From the NCBI GenBank assembly GCA_019449595.1, contig JAGRPL010000007.1:1-64000 (forward strand): a DNA stretch of 64,000 nt. Reading direction: 5' to 3'. The DNA is from Rhodoferax sp. Its GTDB lineage: Bacteria; Pseudomonadota; Gammaproteobacteria; Burkholderiales; Burkholderiaceae_C. Made by a program: the position numbers and the translations under genes. This document shows, piece by piece, positions 47,388 through 55,412 of this stretch (position 1 is the stretch's first letter; each line of letters begins with the position of its first letter). The notes beneath the pieces were generated by a model. It worked only from the letters and a program-made list of their open reading frames with translations, was not told where the DNA came from and ran no database searches.

Positions 47388-48638
47388 ATGGCAACAGCTT
47401 TTTCCCGAATCGGATCGGCCAACACCTACGACAATGCGCTGCACAACCTGCAGATCCGCCAGTCGGCCCTGTCCAACCTGCAAGAAAACCTCTCGTCGGG
47501 CAAGAAAGTGGTCCGCGCCAGCGACGACCCCACCGGTGCCGCGCAGGCTGAGCGGGCCATGACCCGCATCACCCGCATCCAGACCGACCAGCGCGCGCTG
47601 GAAGCGCAGCGCAACGCCATTGCCTCGGCCGAAAGCACGCTGGGCGATGTGTCCCAGACCCTGCAGAACTTCCGCGAACTGGTGGCCAGCGCGGGCAACG
47701 GCACCCAGACGGCGCAGGACCGCAAGACCATTGCCGCCCAGCTGATGGGGCTGCGCGACCAGGTACTGGCGCTGTCCAACCGCAAGGACACCAACGGGCT
47801 TCCCCTGTTCAGCGGGCTGGGCAGTGCACTGGCGCCGTTTGTCGGCCCGCAGGCCCTTCCGACCGACTACACGTTCAACGGCCTGCCCGGACAGTCTTCC
47901 AGCAGCGACGTGTCCATTCCGTTCACCCTGGATGGCGACAGCGCCTTCATGCACCAGCCGGCCCGCGACGGGGTTTACAACGTATCGGTCGCCGCCGTTG
48001 CGCCAACCCACCAGATGCAGACCAGCGCGGTCACGGTCACCAACGCGGCCGCCGTGACGGGCGCGTCCTACGCGATTGCCATCACCGCCGTGGACACCAC
48101 GACCGTTCCCGGCACCACGACCGTGTCCTACAACGTGACGGCAACGCCACCCGGAACCGTGACGGCCCAGACCGCACCCGGCTATCCGACCGGACAGGCC
48201 GCCAACATCGCGGTTGCCGGCATGCCCGGGCTGTCACTGAGCATCAAAGGCGCGCCGGCCGTCGGCGACACGCTGTCCATCAACCCCAGCCCCAGTGTTT
48301 TCAGCGTGCTCGACAACGCCATCCGCGACATCGGCACCGCCACCGACAGCAACGCCGCCATCCAGGCGGTCAACCAGGCGCTCAACAACATCGACATCGG
48401 CATGTCCCGCGTATCCGCGGTGCGAGGCCTGGCCGGCGACTTGCTCAACCGTGCCGACCGCATCACTACCACCCAGGAAAAACGCAGCATCCAGCTGGAG
48501 GCCGACCGCTCGCGCGCCGAGGATCTGGACATGACCAAGGGCATCTCCGACTTCCAGCAGCAGCAGACCGCTTACCAGGCCGCGCTGCAGTCGTACGCCC
48601 AGGTCCAGAAACTGTCGCTGTTCAACTACATCGGTTAG
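47388..48638 (+). CDS. flgL: FlgL, hook-filament junction protein
   Basis: FlgL (HAP3) has 416 residues with the flagellin-like N-terminus (LSNLQENLSSGKKVVRASDD) and C-terminus (DLDMTKGISDFQQQQTAYQA). A variable insert lies between. It is longer than the enteric FlgL, as is usual when the D2-like insert is present. Confidence 0.95.
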   Translation: MATAFSRIGSANTYDNALHNLQIRQSALSNLQENLSSGKKVVRASDDPTGAAQAERAMTRITRIQTDQRALEAQRNAIASAESTLGDVSQTLQNFRELVASAGNGTQTAQDRKTIAAQLMGLRDQVLALSNRKDTNGLPLFSGLGSALAPFVGPQALPTDYTFNGLPGQSSSSDVSIPFTLDGDSAFMHQPARDGVYNVSVAAVAPTHQMQTSAVTVTNAAAVTGASYAIAITAVDTTTVPGTTTVSYNVTATPPGTVTAQTAPGYPTGQAANIAVAGMPGLSLSIKGAPAVGDTLSINPSPSVFSVLDNAIRDIGTATDSNAAIQAVNQALNNIDIGMSRVSAVRGLAGDLLNRADRITTTQEKRSIQLEADRSRAEDLDMTKGISDFQQQQTAYQAALQSYAQVQKLSLFNYIG

Positions 48639-48642
48639 CGCC

Positions 48643-49857
48643 GTGGCCCAGTCGGTTCTTGGCAGCATCACGCTAGGCTACGAGCCCATCTGGAACCTGC
48701 GGCGCCAATGCGCAGGCGTGCGCCTGTTCGTCGCGGCCGACAGCAGCAGTGCGGTGGACGCCACCCATCTGCTGGACGCCCTCGCGGCCCTGTGGTCGGC
48801 CGCATCACCCACCCTGCTGCTGAGCGTGCAGTCACCCACGCTCCTGAGCGACCTGCTGGACCATGCCCCCGCGCGCGGCCTGTGGGTCGAGGTGCCGGAC
48901 CACGCGCTATCGGCCCCCCTGCTGGCGGCGCGGGTCCGCGCGGCCCACCAGCGCGGGCTGCCGCTGGTGTGGACGGGTGACGCCGGCCAGTCGCCCGCGC
49001 CCGCACTGGCCGGCTGGTTCCACCAGACGCTGCGCACCCTGACACCCCACGAAGCACTGGCCGCCCTGCGGGTGTCCCTGCGCCAGCGCCCGCAAGGCGG
49101 CACGCCAGACGCCGCACCCAGCCCCGTCGTGCCCGGCAGCATCTACCAGGGGCTGGCCAGCCAAGCACTGGTCGAGCACGCGCTGGAGCAGCAGGGGGTC
49201 TGGGGCGTCGCCGGCTGGCCCGTGGAAGAAATCCTGCACGCCTACCGCTTTCGCCAGATCCAGCCCGCGCGCCACCTGCTGATGGCGCTGGTGCAGGCCA
49301 TCGACGCCGACGAGTCACTGGAAACCCTGGAGCAGCACCTGGGCAATGAACCCCTGCTGGCCTACCGTTTCCTGCGCTACGCCAACTCTGCCCATCTGGC
49401 GCTGAAAACCGAAGTGGGAACGATCCGCCAGGGTCTGATGGCCCTGGGCTACGCCCGGCTGCGCGCCTGGCTGGTCGAGCAGCTGCCCCAGGCCAGCATC
49501 GACCCCAATCTGGACCCTGTGCGCGCCCACATGGTCCTGCGCGCACGGACCATGGAACAGCTGGCCGACGCCGGCATCGAAGACGATCTGCGCCGCGAGG
49601 TGTTCCTGTGCGGCATTTTTTCGCAGCTCGACCTGCTGCTGGGCGAGCCCCTGGGCGCCGCCATCCACCGGTTGCCGTTGCCGGGGCGCATTGCCTCGGC
49701 GGTGGTCGGCCAGTCCGGCCCCTACGCGCCCTGGCTGGAGGTCGCCTGCGCGCTGGAATCGTCCAATACCCGCATGATCCGCGACGTCTGCCAGGCCCAT
49801 GCCCTGCCGGCCGACGAAGTCAACCGCGCCTTGCTGCGCACGCTGGCGGGCATCTGA
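48643..49857 (+). CDS. EAL-like/HDOD signalling protein
   Basis: The 404-residue protein starts at a GTG four bases after flgL. Its first part (about 1-190) resembles an EAL domain in its opening (LGYEPIWNL) and in scattered spacing, but the EAL motif itself is missing (GVRLFVAA in its place), so c-di-GMP hydrolysis is unlikely. The second half (about 200-400) is an HDOD domain (LEQHLGNEPLLAYRFLRYAN, GYARLRAWLV). EAL-HDOD proteins act as signalling adaptors in other bacteria. Co-transcription with the flg operon suggests a role in motility control. The exact function is unknown. Confidence 0.8.
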   Translation: MAQSVLGSITLGYEPIWNLRRQCAGVRLFVAADSSSAVDATHLLDALAALWSAASPTLLLSVQSPTLLSDLLDHAPARGLWVEVPDHALSAPLLAARVRAAHQRGLPLVWTGDAGQSPAPALAGWFHQTLRTLTPHEALAALRVSLRQRPQGGTPDAAPSPVVPGSIYQGLASQALVEHALEQQGVWGVAGWPVEEILHAYRFRQIQPARHLLMALVQAIDADESLETLEQHLGNEPLLAYRFLRYANSAHLALKTEVGTIRQGLMALGYARLRAWLVEQLPQASIDPNLDPVRAHMVLRARTMEQLADAGIEDDLRREVFLCGIFSQLDLLLGEPLGAAIHRLPLPGRIASAVVGQSGPYAPWLEVACALESSNTRMIRDVCQAHALPADEVNRALLRTLAGI

Positions 49858-49878
49858 CCCCCCACGCGGGAAGCGGCG

Positions 49879-51312
49879 CTACTGCTCGGCGCGCAGGCGG
49901 CCGAACGCGTCCCAGAACTGCGCGTCCTGCGTGGAGGTGAAGTTGATGCGCATCAGCGTGCTGGGCTGGCGCTCGGCGTGGAACAGACCACCGGGGGCCA
50001 GCAGATAACCCTCATCGAGCATGCGCTGCGCCAGGGCATCGGTGTCCACCCCCGTGTCCACCCAGCCAAACAGCCCCGCTGGCGGCGCGGCAAAAGTGCA
50101 GCCCTGCGCCAGCGCCAGCTTCACGCTGCGGGTGCGCGCCTGGTCCAACCGGGCGCGGATGCGTGCGGCATGGCGGCGCAACTGCCCCTGGTCGATGCAC
50201 CAGGCCAGGGCTTTTTCCAGCAGCGCGGGGGTGGTCAAGGTGGCCAGCAGCTTGGTGTCGAGCAGGGACTCCACCAGCGCCGGCGGCGCAGCCAGGTAGC
50301 CGACGCGCCAGCCCGGCGCCAGGATCTTGGCAAAGCCGCTCACATAGATCGTGCGCTGCAGGCCATCCAGCGCGCACAGGCGGGTGGCGTGGTCAGGCGC
50401 CAGGTGGCTGTAGGTGTCGTCTTCGACAATGTAGAAGTTGTGCGTGTTGGCCAGCTGCAGCACGCGGTGCGCGCTGCCCGGCGTCAGACAGAAACCGGTG
50501 GGGTTGTGGAGCACGCTCACGCTCACGAACAGCTTCGGGCTGTGCAGGGCACAGTAGCGCGCCATCACCTCCAGATCAGGGCCGTCGGCACGCCGCGGCA
50601 CCGGCAGGATGCGCATGCCCAGCGCCGCCAACCGCGCAAACTCGATGGCCCAGCCGGGCTCTTCCACCATCACGTAATCCCCCGGGCGCAGCAGGGTGCG
50701 GCTCACGATGTCCAGCGCATGGGTGGCGCCCACCGTGGTGATGATCTGCGCCGGTGACGCCGGTATGTTGAGCGCCGCCAATTTCTGCGACAGCGACTGG
50801 CGCAGGCCGCGGTCGCCCGCCGGCTCGCCGTAATTCAGCGAGTACGACTGCAGGGCCTGGTGGCTGCTGGCCTTGCGCACGGCCGTGGACATGAAGCCGG
50901 TCTCCAGCCAGTCTGCCGGGAACACGCCCATGCCGGGCTGTGGCTGGTCGGAACTGCCATGGAACATGCCGCGGATCAGCGCCGTGGCATTCACCGGCAC
51001 ATGCGAGGCCTGGAAACCCTCGGCGGCAACCGGGTTTGCTATCGAATTCGTAGCTGTCCGCGCAATGGATTCGGGCGACAAAACCATTTCCCGCACATAA
51101 AAACCGCGATTACGGCGTGCCTCGATCAGGCCCTGGGCCAGCAGCTGGTCATAGGCGGCCACCACGGTGGACGGGCTCACGCCCTGCTGCTGCGCGCACA
51201 GGCGCACCGAGGGCAAGCGTGCCCCGGGGGCCAGCAAGCGGGTGCGAATGCGCTCGGCAAAGCGGTTGCACAGCTGTTCCGTCAGGGATTGCGAGGGGGT
51301 TTTGATCAGCAT
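49879..51312 (-). CDS. MocR-type regulator (GntR HTH + aminotransferase fold)
   Basis: The protein joins an N-terminal GntR winged helix (about 1-75, RFAERIRTRLLAPGARLPSV ... VSPSTVVAAYDQL) to a type I aminotransferase domain with the PLP-binding lysine K329 (SGFAKILAPGWRVGY). The MocR group (PdxR, GabR) senses amino-acid or vitamin B6 metabolites through PLP. The ATG at 51312 gives 477 residues. It is divergent from a transporter and aminotransferase operon that it probably controls. The linker (about 84-92) is encoded by a copy of the dispersed repeat. Confidence 0.9.
   Translation of the reverse strand: MLIKTPSQSLTEQLCNRFAERIRTRLLAPGARLPSVRLCAQQQGVSPSTVVAAYDQLLAQGLIEARRNRGFYVREMVLSPESIARTATNSIANPVAAEGFQASHVPVNATALIRGMFHGSSDQPQPGMGVFPADWLETGFMSTAVRKASSHQALQSYSLNYGEPAGDRGLRQSLSQKLAALNIPASPAQIITTVGATHALDIVSRTLLRPGDYVMVEEPGWAIEFARLAALGMRILPVPRRADGPDLEVMARYCALHSPKLFVSVSVLHNPTGFCLTPGSAHRVLQLANTHNFYIVEDDTYSHLAPDHATRLCALDGLQRTIYVSGFAKILAPGWRVGYLAAPPALVESLLDTKLLATLTTPALLEKALAWCIDQGQLRRHAARIRARLDQARTRSVKLALAQGCTFAAPPAGLFGWVDTGVDTDALAQRMLDEGYLLAPGGLFHAERQPSTLMRINFTSTQDAQFWDAFGRLRAEQ
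51036..51064. repeat. Dispersed palindromic repeat, copy B (inside a gene)
   Basis: Plus-strand text begins TTGCTATCGAATTCG and continues TAGCTGTCCGCGCA, 29 bases as in copy A. It lies inside the MocR-type gene, where it encodes part of the linker between the DNA-binding and aminotransferase domains, without breaking the frame. Confidence 0.6.
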
Positions 51313-51377
51313 GGTGTGCGTCTGCCTGTATTGCCACAACCAACCACACAGATGAATATTTGCCTGTCATAAGTGTA

Positions 51378-51405
51378 TTGGTAGTGTGCTGGTTTCGACT
51401 ATAAA
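51378..51405 (+). promoter_or_regulatory. Sigma-70 promoter of the DMT-aminotransferase operon
   Basis: TTGGTA and TATAAA lie 16 bases apart on the plus strand, within the divergent region between the MocR-type gene and the transporter. The predicted start is around 51412, where the MocR protein could act. Confidence 0.6.
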
Positions 51406-51414
51406 GTCTGTGGC

Positions 51415-51483
51415 ATGAACTGGCAAGCATTCACCCTTTTGCGGACAGGGGAGGCCTCTGGCGCCCCCCGGCCCACCCGATGA
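51415..51483 (+). CDS. Possible 22-residue leader peptide before the DMT gene
   Basis: A small frame (start MNWQAFTLLRTG) begins at an ATG about three bases after the predicted transcription start, so it would be nearly leaderless. Its TGA overlaps the transporter ATG (ATGA). The transporter has no ribosome site at normal distance (GGGGAGG is about 16 bases upstream), so coupled translation through this peptide would make sense. It rests on the promoter prediction and could be chance. Confidence 0.3.
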   Translation: MNWQAFTLLRTGEASGAPRPTR

Positions 51484-52412
51484 CACACCGCACGCACAAC
51501 CTCACCAAGGGCCTGTGGCTGGGTTTGCTGGGCATCGTGATTTTTGCGGTCACCCTGCCCATGACGCGCCTGGCCGCCGGCACGCCCGAAGCCCCCCAGA
51601 TGTCGGGCTTCTTCATCGCGTGCGGACGGGCGGTGGTGGCCGGCGCGCTGTCCGCCGTGTTTTTGCTGGCGACCGGCGCGCGCCTGCCCCGGCGCGCCGA
51701 CTGGTGGCCGCTGGCCGTCACCGCCGGCGGCGTGGTGTTTGGCTTTCCGCTGTTCACCTCGGTGGCCATGCGCCACGTGGCGGCCATGCATGCCAGCGTG
51801 ATCGTGGGCGTGCTGCCCCTGGCCACGGCGGCCGTGGGCGCCTTGCTGCACCGCCAGCGGCCCTCCGCCGGCTTCTGGCTGTGCGCCGCGCTGGGCAGCG
51901 CCCTGGTGGTGGCGTTTGCCATGCTGCACGGCGACGGCGCAGCGGGCGGCCCGACCCTGCAGGGGGCCGACCTGCTGTTGCTGGCCGCCATGCTGTGCGC
52001 GGCCGTGGGCTACGGCTATGGCGCCCGCCTGTCGCACCACATGCGGGCGGAACACGTGATCTGCTGGGCGCTGGTGCTCTCGCTCCCCCTGACGCTGCCC
52101 CTGTCCCTGACCCATTGGCCCACCGCACCGCTCAAGCCGGCCGCCTGGTGGGGCTTGGCCTACCTGGCGGTCTTTTCCATGTGGCTGGGTTTTTTTGCCT
52201 GGTACCGGGGTTTGGCGCTGGGCGGCACCGTGCGCGTCAGCCAGGTGCAGCTGGTACAACCCTTTCTGTCCATGCTGTTTGCGGTTCCCCTTTTGGGGGA
52301 ACGCCTGGACGCGGTGACAATCGGCTTTAGCCTGGCCGTGATTGCCACTGTGTTCGTGGGCAAGAAAATGCCCGTTCGCACACCCCCTATTCGCTCTGGA
52401 GATGCCCCATGA
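51480..52412 (+). CDS. DMT-superfamily (EamA) transporter
   Basis: This 310-residue inner-membrane protein has about ten hydrophobic helices arranged as two EamA repeats (about 12-150 and 165-295). EamA proteins of this kind often export amino acids or metabolites; the substrate cannot be read here. It is the first gene of an operon with an aminotransferase (four-base overlap) and a PhzF-like protein, under a divergent MocR-type regulator. Confidence 0.88.
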   Translation: MTHRTHNLTKGLWLGLLGIVIFAVTLPMTRLAAGTPEAPQMSGFFIACGRAVVAGALSAVFLLATGARLPRRADWWPLAVTAGGVVFGFPLFTSVAMRHVAAMHASVIVGVLPLATAAVGALLHRQRPSAGFWLCAALGSALVVAFAMLHGDGAAGGPTLQGADLLLLAAMLCAAVGYGYGARLSHHMRAEHVICWALVLSLPLTLPLSLTHWPTAPLKPAAWWGLAYLAVFSMWLGFFAWYRGLALGGTVRVSQVQLVQPFLSMLFAVPLLGERLDAVTIGFSLAVIATVFVGKKMPVRTPPIRSGDAP

Positions 52413-53614
52413 AACCCAACGATCTGCCCCAAACCCCCTGGACCATGGCCCGCCGTGCCGAGCGCATGAACCCCTCCGTCATCCGTGAAATCCTCAAGGT
52501 CACGGAGAAGCCCGGCATCATCAGTTTCGCCGGCGGCCTGCCCTCACCGCGGACCTTCCCGGTGGCCGAATTTGAAGCGGCCTGCGCCCAGGTGCTGCGC
52601 GACGACCCGCAGGGCGCCCTGCAATACGCCGCCAGCGAAGGCTACGGCCCGCTGCGCGAGTTGGTGGCCGCCATGCTGCCCTGGTCGGTCGATCCGGCGC
52701 AGGTGCTCATCACCACCGGCTCGCAGCAGGGCTTGGACCTGGTGGCCAAGATCCTCATCGACGAAGGCAGCCGCATTCTGGTGGAGACCCCCACCTACCT
52801 GGGCGCGCTGCAGGCCTTCACTCCCATGGAACCCGCGGTGGAGAGCGTGGCCAGCGATGACGCCGGCGTGGACATCGCGGACTTGGCCGCAAAAGTAGGC
52901 ACCGGCGCCGGGAAGGCCCGCTTTCTCTACGTGCTGCCCAACTTCCAGAACCCCACCGGCCGCACCATGACCGAGGCGCGCCGCGCCGCGCTGGTGGCCA
53001 AGGCCGCCGAGCTGGGCTTGCCCCTGATCGAAGACAACCCCTACGGCGACCTGTGGTTTGACAACGCGCCCGCGCTGCCGCTGACCGCCCGCAACCCCGA
53101 TGGCTGCATCTACCTGGGATCGTTTTCCAAGGTGCTGGCACCGGGCCTGCGCCTGGGCTTCATCGTGGCGCCCAAGGCCATGTACCCCAAGCTGCTGCAG
53201 GCCAAGCAGGCAGCCGACCTGCACAGCCCGGGCTTCAACCAGCGCCTGGTGGCCGAAGTGATGAAGGACGGTTTCCTGGACCGCCACGTGCCCACCATCC
53301 GCGCGCAGTACAAGACCCAGCGCGACGCCATGCTGCAGGCCCTGGCGCAGGACATGCCCGCCGGCGTGAGCTGGAACACGCCCGACGGGGGCATGTTCCT
53401 GTGGGCCCGGCTGCCCGAGGGCATGAACGCCGTCGACCTGCTGCCCCACGCGGTGGAAAAGGGCGTGGCCTTCGTGCCCGGTGCTGCCTTCTACGCCGAC
53501 CACGCCGACCCGCGCACCATGCGCCTGTCCTTTGTCACGCCCAGCGTCGAAGAAATCCGCCGCGGGGTGGCGGCGCTGGCGGCAACCATCCGCGAACACC
53601 AAGGGGGGTCCTGA
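52409..53614 (+). CDS. PLP-dependent aminotransferase (LysN/KAT II-like)
   Basis: This fold type I aminotransferase has 401 residues and PLP lysine K241 (GSFSKVLAPGLRLGF), and also shows GLPSPRTFP, YVLPNFQNPTG and EDNPYGDLWF. These place it near the 2-aminoadipate/kynurenine aminotransferase-like group, which also includes broad-range enzymes for aromatic and branched-chain amino acids. The substrate is not determined. It overlaps the transporter by four bases and the PhzF gene by one base. Confidence 0.88.
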   Translation: MKPNDLPQTPWTMARRAERMNPSVIREILKVTEKPGIISFAGGLPSPRTFPVAEFEAACAQVLRDDPQGALQYAASEGYGPLRELVAAMLPWSVDPAQVLITTGSQQGLDLVAKILIDEGSRILVETPTYLGALQAFTPMEPAVESVASDDAGVDIADLAAKVGTGAGKARFLYVLPNFQNPTGRTMTEARRAALVAKAAELGLPLIEDNPYGDLWFDNAPALPLTARNPDGCIYLGSFSKVLAPGLRLGFIVAPKAMYPKLLQAKQAADLHSPGFNQRLVAEVMKDGFLDRHVPTIRAQYKTQRDAMLQALAQDMPAGVSWNTPDGGMFLWARLPEGMNAVDLLPHAVEKGVAFVPGAAFYADHADPRTMRLSFVTPSVEEIRRGVAALAATIREHQGGS

Positions 53615-54546
53615 TGCCCCGGCCTTTCAAGCAAGTCGACGTCTTTACCGCCCAGCCTTACCTGGGCAATCCGCTGGCCGTGGTGCTGGACGGCACAGGC
53701 CTGAGCGATGCGGCCATGCAGCGCTTCGCCCAGTGGACCAATCTGTCGGAAACCACCTTCCTGCTGCCGCCCACCGAGGCCGGGCGCCAGGGCGGTGCCG
53801 ACTACCGCGTGCGCATCTTCACCCCCGGCAACGAGTTGCCCTTTGCTGGCCATCCCACACTGGGCAGTTGCCACGCCTGGCTGCAGGCCGGCGGCCAGCC
53901 CCGTGCGGCACAGCACATCGTGCAGGAGTGCCAGGTCGGGCTCGTGGCCATTCGCCAGGAAGGGCCGCGGCTGGCCTTCGCCGCCCCGCCGCTCACGCGC
54001 AGCGCGCCCAGCCCCATGCTGCTGGCCAAGGTGGCCGCCGCGCTGGGGCTGAAGGCCCACCACATCGTGGCGGCCCAGATGCTGGACAACGGGCCGGTCT
54101 GGCTAGGCCTGCTGCTCGACAGCGTGCAGACCGTGCTGCAACTCACACCCGACCACTTGGAACTCAAGAATTTGGGGCTGAAAGTGGGCGTAGCCGCCGT
54201 GGAACCTGCGCAGGATGCTCCTGTTTTAATAGCGCGATCCAACCGGGAGGCCCGCGCCTTTGGCGAGCACGCCGCAGAGCCCGGCGAGGCAGCACCCGAA
54301 CCCACCGTGGAAGTGCGCGCCTTTGCCGCGCCCGTCGGCATTCTCGAAGACCCCGTGACCGGCAGCTTCAACGCCAGCCTGGCCCAGTGGCTGATCGCCG
54401 ACGGCCACGCGCCCGCGCGCTACCTGGCCAGCCAGGGCACCTGCCTGGGACGCGAGGGCCGGGTCTGGGTTGAGCGCGACGCCAGCGGCCAGGTCTGGGT
54501 GGGCGGAGAGTCGGTCACCTGCATCGACGGCCAGGTCACCCTGTGA
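53614..54546 (+). CDS. PhzF-family epimerase/isomerase-like protein
   Basis: The 310-residue protein has the PhzF start (FKQVDVFTAQPYLGNPLAVV), catalytic E46 (NLSETTFLLPP), and the second-half signature (RIFTPGNELPFAGHPTLGS, LEDPVTGSFNASLAQWL). PhzF enzymes are isomerases or epimerases; most paralogues have no known substrate. It starts in the TGATG overlap with the aminotransferase. A fragment of the dispersed repeat lies inside the gene. Confidence 0.9.
   Translation: MPRPFKQVDVFTAQPYLGNPLAVVLDGTGLSDAAMQRFAQWTNLSETTFLLPPTEAGRQGGADYRVRIFTPGNELPFAGHPTLGSCHAWLQAGGQPRAAQHIVQECQVGLVAIRQEGPRLAFAAPPLTRSAPSPMLLAKVAAALGLKAHHIVAAQMLDNGPVWLGLLLDSVQTVLQLTPDHLELKNLGLKVGVAAVEPAQDAPVLIARSNREARAFGEHAAEPGEAAPEPTVEVRAFAAPVGILEDPVTGSFNASLAQWLIADGHAPARYLASQGTCLGREGRVWVERDASGQVWVGGESVTCIDGQVTL
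54216..54240 (+). repeat. Dispersed palindromic repeat, partial copy inside phzF-like gene
   Basis: TGCTCCTGTTTTAATAGCGC shares the TGCT...TTAATAGC core of the element at 26894. It encodes part of an unconserved loop of the PhzF-like protein (around APVLIARS), suggesting a tolerated in-frame insertion. Confidence 0.4.
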
Positions 54547-54605
54547 ACCCCGGCCTGTCGCAGGCAGGACATGGGCGAGGCGGGGATGTCGCGTAGATTC
54601 CCCCC

Positions 54606-55289
54606 ATGGGAAATCTCTATCTGGTGCGCCACGGACAGGCTTCTTTCGGAGCCGACGATTACGACAACCTGAGCGAACTGGGCCGGCGCCAAAGCGTGCG
54701 CCTGGGCGAGTACTTCAGGCAAAAGGGGCTGAACTTCGAGGCCGTCCTCACTGGCACCCTGAAACGGCAGATCCAGACCTATGCCGGCATCCGCGAAGGC
54801 ATGGGCACCGACGCCGCACCGGCCAGCCCCGAGCCGCTGACCTGGGAAGGCCTCAACGAATACAGCAGCGAAGCGGTGATTGCCGCCATCTGCCCGCATG
54901 CGCTGGAAAAACCCACCACCCCCGAAGGCTACAAGCAGCATTTCCGCATGCTGCGCGACGGGCTGGCCCAGTGGATGAATGGCGTCATCAGCCCCCACGG
55001 CATGCCCAGCTACGCGGAGTTCGTGCACGGCGTGACCGGCGCGCTGAACCATGTCCGCAAACACCACACCGGCAACGTGCTCCTCGTCAGCAGCGGCGGC
55101 CCCATCTCCACGGCGGTGGGTCACATCCTGGGGACCGCGCCCGAGACCACGATCGAGCTCAACATGCGCATCCGCAACAGCGCCATCACCGAGTTCGCCT
55201 TCACCCCCAAGCGCCACGTACTGATCACGTTCAACACGCTGCCGCACCTGGACAGCGCCGAACACGCTTCCTGGATCACCTACGCGTAA
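54606..55289 (+). CDS. Histidine-phosphatase-superfamily protein
   Basis: The 227 residues start with the phosphoglycerate-mutase-type motif LYLVRHGQASFG containing the phospho-acceptor H9. The usual second catalytic His (in a [ST]HG motif near the C-terminal side) is replaced: the corresponding stretch reads VLLVSSGGPIST. It is either a divergent phosphatase subgroup or inactive. It stands alone between phzF and amtB, reading the same way. Confidence 0.85.
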   Translation: MGNLYLVRHGQASFGADDYDNLSELGRRQSVRLGEYFRQKGLNFEAVLTGTLKRQIQTYAGIREGMGTDAAPASPEPLTWEGLNEYSSEAVIAAICPHALEKPTTPEGYKQHFRMLRDGLAQWMNGVISPHGMPSYAEFVHGVTGALNHVRKHHTGNVLLVSSGGPISTAVGHILGTAPETTIELNMRIRNSAITEFAFTPKRHVLITFNTLPHLDSAEHASWITYA

Positions 55290-55362
55290 AACGCACCGGC
55301 CTGGCCCGCATCCCGCCCTGAGCCGGCACCTGGTAACCGGCACCGCATGACCCGCCCCTAGG

Positions 55363-55378
55363 TGGCACGCCTTGTGCT
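55363..55378 (+). promoter_or_regulatory. Sigma-54 promoter of amtB
   Basis: TGGCACGCCTTGTGCT matches the -24/-12 consensus TGGCAC-N5-TTGC[AT] except for one base, with GG and GC exactly 10 bases apart. It lies about 35 bases before the amtB start, as expected for nitrogen control by NtrC. No clear NtrC site was found upstream. Confidence 0.85.
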
Positions 55379-55404
55379 TTTATGACTGGATGTAAGTCAT
55401 AAAA
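55378..55404 (+). repeat. Perfect 10-bp inverted repeat at the amtB transcription start
   Basis: TTTTATGACT (55378-55387) pairs perfectly with AGTCATAAAA (55395-55404) around a 7-base loop. It begins at the last base of the sigma-54 promoter and covers the expected start site. It could be an operator or a 5'-end hairpin of the mRNA. Confidence 0.85.
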
Positions 55405-55412
55405 GGAACAAG

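Noticed and set aside
45426..48011. Very long open frame on the minus strand opposite flgK/flgL
   Set aside because: It lies fully antisense to two clear flagellar genes, has the Gly/His/Val/Arg-rich composition typical of antisense frames in GC-rich DNA, and contains no family motif.
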